Shown piece after piece: positions 59,704-64,000 of a stretch of DNA of 64,000 nucleotides. Numbering within the stretch: position 1 is the stretch's first letter; every line of letters begins with the position of its first letter. The translations under genes and the position numbers were made by a program. The stretch is from Bradyrhizobium embrapense (GTDB lineage Bacteria; Pseudomonadota; Alphaproteobacteria; Rhizobiales; Xanthobacteraceae), in the NCBI RefSeq assembly GCF_001189235.2, contig NZ_LFIP02000002.1:434411-498410 (forward strand), read 5' to 3'. The notes under the pieces were generated by a model. The model had not been told where the DNA came from. It ran no database searches and saw only the letters and a list, made by a program, of their open reading frames with translations.

Positions 59704-61131
59704 CTAGCCTGCCGGCTTGGCGTCGGCCTTCGGCTTCTCAGCCTTGGGCTTCGCCGCAGGCTTTGCTGCCGCCGGCTTGCCGGCAGGCTTTGCGGCGGCC
59801 GGCTTGTCCGCGGCGGGCTTCGCAGCTGCGGCATCCGGCTTGGCGTTGGCGTGACGCACCGGCTTGGCGGCCGGCTTGCTGTCCGACTTGGAGGCGCTCT
59901 TGGCGTCACCCTTGGCGTCGTCAGCCGCATCGGACTTCTTGCCGGCGACGCGGGTGTGCTTGCCCTTGGCGCGCTTGGCCGGCTGCAGCTTCTCGGTATC
60001 GGCCTCGACCGCGGCGATCAACGCAGCGCCGGTCTTGGTCGGTCCCGTATAAACCACCACCGGTTCGGACGCCGCTGCCGGCTGCGCCAGCATGTCGGCC
60101 GGCTTTGTCGGCATCGCGGCCTGCAGACCCGAGGCGAAGAAGCTCACGCCACTGTCGCCGTTGGTGCTTGCGCCGGCGCTGGCGACGGTGTCTTCGCCGT
60201 CCTCGTCGCTGGCGGGCCGCTTGTGCTTGGCGCCGCACATCTCCTCGCGCAGGTTCGGCGGGGTGGTATCGATCGGCACCAGATTGTCGACGGTGCCGAG
60301 CGAAGGCCGCAGCCACGCCAGCCCGTTATTGGCAAAGCCGCGATCCAAAAGTTGCGCGGCGCGGATTGCGCGCATGCGGCCCGAGGAGGCGCCGAGCACC
60401 ACGGCGATCAGCCGTTTGCCGTCGCGCGTCGCCGACGCCACGAGATTGTAGCCGGAGGCGCAGATGAAGCCGGTCTTGAAGCCGTCGGCGCCGGGATAGC
60501 GGCCGATCAGCTTGTTGAAGTTCTGGGTGACGCGGCGGCCGAAGCGGATCGACGGGATGTGGACGAAATATTCGTATTCCGGCAGGTCGCGGATGATGGC
60601 GCGGGCGAGGATCGCCATGTCGCGCGCCGAGGTGATCTGGCCGTCGGCGGGCAGGCCGTTCGGGTTGACGTAGCTGGTTTGCGTCATGCCGAGCTTGCGC
60701 GCCGTCTCGTTCATCATCCCGGCAAAGCCGTCGATCGAACCGCCGATGCCCTCGGCCAGCACCACGGCCATGTCGTTGGCCGACTTCACCAGCATCATCT
60801 TGAGCGCGTTGTCGACGGTGACCTGGGTGCCGGGCCGAAGCCCCATCTTCGAGGGCGACTGCGACGAGGCGGTCGGCGACACCGTGAGCAGCGTATCAAG
60901 CGACACCCGGCCGTCCTTGACCGCCTTCAGCGTCACATAGGCGGTCATCAGCTTGCTGAGCGAGGCCGGATACCACGGCATCGTCGCATTATCGGCCTGC
61001 AGCACCTTCCCGGTATCGGCCTCGACGACCAGCAGCGCCTCGGCTTGCGCGATCTGCGGCGTTGCGATGGCGAGCATCGCGACGGCCAGAATCCATTTCA
61101 ACGACGGGCGCAGCGGGCGAGGAAAATACAC
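59704..61131 (-). CDS. D-alanyl-D-alanine carboxypeptidase with long Lys/Ala/Pro-rich tail
   Basis: A 475-residue periplasmic penicillin-binding protein of the DacA/DacC type, trimming peptidoglycan pentapeptides. Signal peptide to about residue 30 (PQIAQA), then the three class motifs: SLSK (Ser57-Lys60), SAN (117-119) and KTG (219-221). The catalytic domain ends near 280. From about 300 the chain is disordered-looking, and the last 95 residues are almost only Lys, Ala, Pro, Asp and Ser (KPAAAKPAGKPAAAKPAAKP), like a histone-H1 tail. Canonical enzymes end in an amphipathic membrane helix, which is absent here. The start is GTG. Confidence 0.9.
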   Translation of the reverse strand: MYFPRPLRPSLKWILAVAMLAIATPQIAQAEALLVVEADTGKVLQADNATMPWYPASLSKLMTAYVTLKAVKDGRVSLDTLLTVSPTASSQSPSKMGLRPGTQVTVDNALKMMLVKSANDMAVVLAEGIGGSIDGFAGMMNETARKLGMTQTSYVNPNGLPADGQITSARDMAILARAIIRDLPEYEYFVHIPSIRFGRRVTQNFNKLIGRYPGADGFKTGFICASGYNLVASATRDGKRLIAVVLGASSGRMRAIRAAQLLDRGFANNGLAWLRPSLGTVDNLVPIDTTPPNLREEMCGAKHKRPASDEDGEDTVASAGASTNGDSGVSFFASGLQAAMPTKPADMLAQPAAASEPVVVYTGPTKTGAALIAAVEADTEKLQPAKRAKGKHTRVAGKKSDAADDAKGDAKSASKSDSKPAAKPVRHANAKPDAAAAKPAADKPAAAKPAGKPAAAKPAAKPKAEKPKADAKPAG

Positions 61132-61329
61132 GACGGTTCCGGTCCTTTGAGACCCGCCTTCGAGAAGGAGGTCTTGCGATGTGACATACGGGTTTCAAGC
61201 GTGTCCGGCGCCGCTTTGCGGCGATGCAAACCCTATACCGGCTTGGCAGCAGAGAACAGAGGCCGGCGCATTATATCGTGGACGAAATCGGCTGAATTTC
61301 GGCAGCGGTCTCAATTGGAAACGGGAGAA

Positions 61330-63123
61330 TTATGGTGTCTCGATGCCGGCGCGTGCCTGCTCCTGGACCATGAATTGGGCCCGCGCGAGATCGGCAAAAC
61401 GCCCGCCTTTCGCCACCAGTTCATCGAAAGTTCCGCTTTCGATCACCCGTCCCTGGTCGAACAACAGGATGCGGGTGGCGTGGCGGATGGTCGAGAGACG
61501 GTGCGCGATCACGAAGGTGGTGCGGCCCTTCATCACTTCGTCGAGAGCAGCATTGACCTTGGCCTCGGTGACGGCGTCGAGCGCGCTGGTCGCCTCGTCG
61601 AGGATCAGGATCGGCGGATCCTTGAGCAGCGCACGCGCAATCGACAGCCGCTGCCGCTCGCCGCCGGACAGCATGCGGCCACGCTCGCCGGCATGGGTGT
61701 CGAACTTCTTTTCGCTGCGCTCGATGAAATCCAGCGCCTGGGCACGTGTCGCGGCGGTACGCAGCTCCTCATCGGTCGCGTCAGGCTTGCCGACGCGGAG
61801 GTTGTCGGCGAGCGACCGGTTGAACAGCAGCGCCTCCTGGAACACGACGCCGATGTTCCGCCGCAGCGCCGTCAGCTTCATCGCGCGTATGTCCATACCG
61901 TCGATCTTGATGATGCCGGATTGCGGATCGAACGCGCGATGCAGCAGCGCGATCGCGGTGGATTTGCCGGCCCCGGTCGAACCGACCAGTGCGATGGTCT
62001 GGCCCGGCAATGCGGTGAAGCTGAGATCTTCGATCGCCGGCCGCTTGCCGTCATAGGAGAACGAGACGTCGTTGAATTCGACGAGGCCGGACAGCCGGCC
62101 GGGGTCGATCGCACCGGGTCGGTCGCGCACCGCCGGCACCGCATCGAGCACGTCGAAGAATTCCTGCAGGCGAGGCGCTTCCATGAACACATTGTTGATG
62201 AAGCTCACCACCTGCTCGAGCTTCTGGATCAGCATGGTGGCGAACGAGACGAACATCACGATCTCGCCGACCGTGGTCAGCCCTTGATTGTGGAGCGCGA
62301 TGCCGACGGTGAAGATCGCGAGCACCGTGATGGTGGTCGAGGCGCGCGTGATCACGGTGACCAGCGCCCACCATGACAGCACCGGCATCTGCACCGCGAG
62401 CAGCTTGTCGGCGACGTAGCGCAGCCCCTGCACCTCGGAATCGATCCGCACGAAGCTCTGCACCAGCGCGACATTGCCGAGCGCGTCGGAGGCGCGGGCC
62501 GAGAGGTCGCTGTAATAGGCCTCGACCTCGCTCTGCATGCCGTAGGTCTTGCGCACCACCATCGTCGTCAGCGCCGTGAACACGACGCAGAGCGCGAACA
62601 GCAGGATCGCCAGCCGCCAGTTGATGTAGAGCGCGAGCGGCAACAGCACGATCAGCGACATGATCGCGGCGAAATGCTCGCGAAAGAAGCCGAGCCAGAG
62701 CCGCCACAGCGCGTCGGTGCCGTTCAGCATCACCTTCATCAATCGCCCGGAATGGGTGCCGGAGTGGAACGTCAGCGGCAGTTGCAGGATGTGCTCGAAA
62801 TAGTCGGTCAGCACGGCCTGGCGCTGGCGGTGCGCCAGCCGGTCGGCCTGCAAGGCGACGATCGCGCTGCAGCCGATCGTGAACAGGCCGAATGCCGCCC
62901 AGGCCGCGAGCAGCGGCCATGCCGAGGAGGTCGCGAACAGCCCGGTGACCGGCCGGCCCGACAACACGTCGACGATCTTGCCGAACAGCACCGGCTCGGC
63001 GAATTGCGCGCCGGCGAGCAGCATGTTGGCGGCGGCGAGGATCCAGCCGAGCCGCGCCTCCTTGCCGAGCAGTTCGAGGACGCGGGTATAGAGACGAAGC
63101 ATGGACATGCCGGCGAGACTCAT
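61330..63123 (-). CDS. Cyclic beta-glucan ABC exporter, fused permease/ATPase (NdvA/ChvA-like)
   Basis: A 597-residue half-transporter. Residues 1-310 hold six membrane segments ([41 protein letters not shown] typical of ChvA/NdvA). The ATPase has [59 protein letters not shown] and IAHRLSTI. Rhizobial NdvA and ChvA export cyclic beta-1,2-glucan to the periplasm, needed for osmotic adaptation and plant infection; Bradyrhizobium makes beta-1,3/1,6 forms, so the exact glucan is uncertain. Start ATG 63123, with ATGs at 63108 and 63102 as options. Confidence 0.9.
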   Translation of the reverse strand: MSLAGMSMLRLYTRVLELLGKEARLGWILAAANMLLAGAQFAEPVLFGKIVDVLSGRPVTGLFATSSAWPLLAAWAAFGLFTIGCSAIVALQADRLAHRQRQAVLTDYFEHILQLPLTFHSGTHSGRLMKVMLNGTDALWRLWLGFFREHFAAIMSLIVLLPLALYINWRLAILLFALCVVFTALTTMVVRKTYGMQSEVEAYYSDLSARASDALGNVALVQSFVRIDSEVQGLRYVADKLLAVQMPVLSWWALVTVITRASTTITVLAIFTVGIALHNQGLTTVGEIVMFVSFATMLIQKLEQVVSFINNVFMEAPRLQEFFDVLDAVPAVRDRPGAIDPGRLSGLVEFNDVSFSYDGKRPAIEDLSFTALPGQTIALVGSTGAGKSTAIALLHRAFDPQSGIIKIDGMDIRAMKLTALRRNIGVVFQEALLFNRSLADNLRVGKPDATDEELRTAATRAQALDFIERSEKKFDTHAGERGRMLSGGERQRLSIARALLKDPPILILDEATSALDAVTEAKVNAALDEVMKGRTTFVIAHRLSTIRHATRILLFDQGRVIESGTFDELVAKGGRFADLARAQFMVQEQARAGIETP

Positions 63124-63230
63124 CAGCGGTGGGCGCCCGGTCAGGCGGGATGCAATCTAATCAGGGTTCGCCAGCGAGGGCCAGCGGTGACAGCGCGTCA
63201 TCCTCCCAGTTTATGGGGCTCGGCCTATGT

Positions 63231-63318
63231 CGTCATTGCGAGCGAAGCGAAGCAATCCATTGTCACCGCGCGCGTGGCGAGATGGATTGCTTCGTCGCTA
63301 TCGCTCCTCGCAATGACG
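63231..63318. repeat. CGTCATTGCGAGC palindromic repeat (copy 4 of 4)
   Basis: CGTCATTGCGAGCGAAGCG and AAGCAATCCATTG are mirrored by GATGGATTGCTTCGTCGC and GCTCCTCGCAATGACG. It lies between the glucan exporter start and the end of the binding-protein gene, in the same sense as copies 1 and 2. Confidence 0.9.
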
Positions 63319-63350
63319 GGGAGAGCGAGTTGTCGTAAGGAAACCGGCTC

Positions 63351-64000
63351 TCAATTCACCAGCCGGCCATCGATCGGCGGCAGGAATTGATCGTCGAAGA
63401 TGTCGACGGCGCGCGGTCGCTTCTGGAATTTGACGTCCTCCGCGAGCTGGTCGAGCGACCGCTCGAAGCGCTCCGGCTCGATGCCGCCGAGGCCGTTGCG
63501 CTTCACCTCGCTGGTCAGGATGTTGTCGCGGAGAATGGCGCCGAGCCGTTCGAGCTCCAGGTCGCGCGAACCGCCGTCCATCCGGCTCACCACCTCGCTT
63601 GCGGCGCGGGCCGGGTCCTTGACGGCGAGGTTGGTGCCGCCGATCACCGCGCGCACGAAGCCTTTCACCGTGTCCGGCTTCGCCGCCGCAAGGCGCGGAC
63701 TGGCGATCACGGCAAAGCCATAGGCCTCGCAGCCATAGCCGGCGAAGCGCAGCACCGCGAGATCATCGGCGGGCACGCCGCGATCGCGCAGATTGATCGC
63801 CGAGAGGTAGGAGAAGCCGGTGACGGCATCGATCTGTCCGGCGGACAGCATCGGCTCGCGCACCGCGGCGCTGATGATGTTCTGCTTCACGCTCGCAAGC
63901 TGGATGCCGTTCTGCCTGGCGACCGCAGGCCACAGCCGGACCGAAAGGTCGCCCTCGGCGACGCCGAGGCTCTTGCCTTCCATGTCGGCCAGCGCCCTGA
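63351..64000 (-). CDS. NMT1/THI5-like ABC transporter substrate-binding protein, C-terminal part (cut by window edge)
   Basis: About 216 residues of the C-terminal two thirds of a periplasmic receptor. ALADMEGKSLGVAEGDLSVR is the domain-hinge GKxLG element, then ISAAVREPMLSAGQIDAVTGF, GYGCEAYGFAVIASPRLAA and GFVRAVIGGTNLAVKDPARA, as in NMT1-type receptors for pyrimidine precursors, taurine, nitrate or sulfonates. The reading frame stays open to the window edge, so the start and signal peptide are outside; an internal ATG at 63983 is not the start. The substrate is unknown. The rest of its operon must lie to the right. Confidence 0.88.
   Translation of the reverse strand, partial: RALADMEGKSLGVAEGDLSVRLWPAVARQNGIQLASVKQNIISAAVREPMLSAGQIDAVTGFSYLSAINLRDRGVPADDLAVLRFAGYGCEAYGFAVIASPRLAAAKPDTVKGFVRAVIGGTNLAVKDPARAASEVVSRMDGGSRDLELERLGAILRDNILTSEVKRNGLGGIEPERFERSLDQLAEDVKFQKRPRAVDIFDDQFLPPIDGRLVN

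Noticed and set aside
59506..62376. A roughly 950-codon plus-strand frame opposite the carboxypeptidase and glucan exporter
   Set aside because: It crosses three genes and gaps and yields low-complexity sequence; the minus-strand genes carry complete family motifs.

Overview
The window looks like chromosomal backbone of a Bradyrhizobium-type alphaproteobacterium (Rhizobiales). The evidence is high GC, rhizobial-style gene content (NodPQ-like CysD/CysNC, an NdvA/ChvA-like glucan exporter, TAXI-TRAP, TfdA-alpha-like dioxygenase, TrcR, homoserine kinase of the APH type) and many short palindromic intergenic repeats of the kind common in Bradyrhizobium and Rhodopseudomonas. I see no tRNA, rRNA, prophage, insertion sequence or CRISPR array. 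Both edges cut genes: malate synthase G on the left and an NMT1/THI5-like binding protein on the right.

Region 1 (1-3.4 kb): 5' part of glcB, then an MFS exporter divergent from an AraC-type regulator. Region 2 (3.6-15.3 kb): a complete sulfate uptake and assimilation island. cysD-cysNC run leftward; cysG, a DUF2849 gene, a siroheme sulfite reductase, a DUF934 gene and cysH run rightward in a tightly overlapping operon, followed by sbp-cysT-cysW-cysA. Sulfate is imported, activated to APS/PAPS, reduced to sulfite by a [4Fe-4S] APS-type CysH and then to sulfide, with CysG making the siroheme. The divergent promoter region carries AT-rich inverted repeats that could be a sulfur-control operator.

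Region 3 (15.4-24.6 kb): a CAP-domain lipoprotein, a patatin-like lipase next to 3-hydroxybutyrate dehydrogenase (a likely polyhydroxybutyrate-turnover pair), a polysaccharide flippase, a DsbD-N-like protein, YqgE, a TfdA-like dioxygenase with two short-chain dehydrogenases, and a CsbD-like stress protein whose ribosome binding site lies in a hairpin. Region 4 (24.7-34.5 kb): a DUF459 SGNH-like protein, a lytic transglycosylase, a MerR regulator divergent from an old-yellow-enzyme gene with a textbook 19-bp-spacer MerR promoter, galU, and divergent oxyR/katG.

Region 5 (34.5-46.3 kb): aldo/keto reductase, hotdog thioesterase, NUDIX hydrolase, four small or medium secreted proteins of unknown function, a response-regulator/EAL protein that looks degenerate in both domains, a 0.7-kb non-coding stretch, and a TAXI-TRAP transporter with its DUF1850 partner. 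Region 6 (46.3-64 kb): CPA1 antiporter, TPR-LprI protein, propionyl-CoA synthetase, small lipoprotein, acyltransferase, trcR divergent from ispH-thrB-rnhA, a 1-Cys peroxiredoxin, DUF924 protein, fadD, a D,D-carboxypeptidase with a long Lys/Ala/Pro tail, the glucan exporter and the partial binding protein.

No single locus is clearly a new multi-gene system. The best leads are regulatory (cys divergent region, MerR/OYE promoter, CsbD hairpin, trcR-ispH dyad), the likely pseudoenzyme REC-EAL protein, the TfdA-like/SDR locus and the group of unknown secreted proteins at 37.3-39.9 kb. All identifications come from reading motifs and remembered family features; no database search was run.
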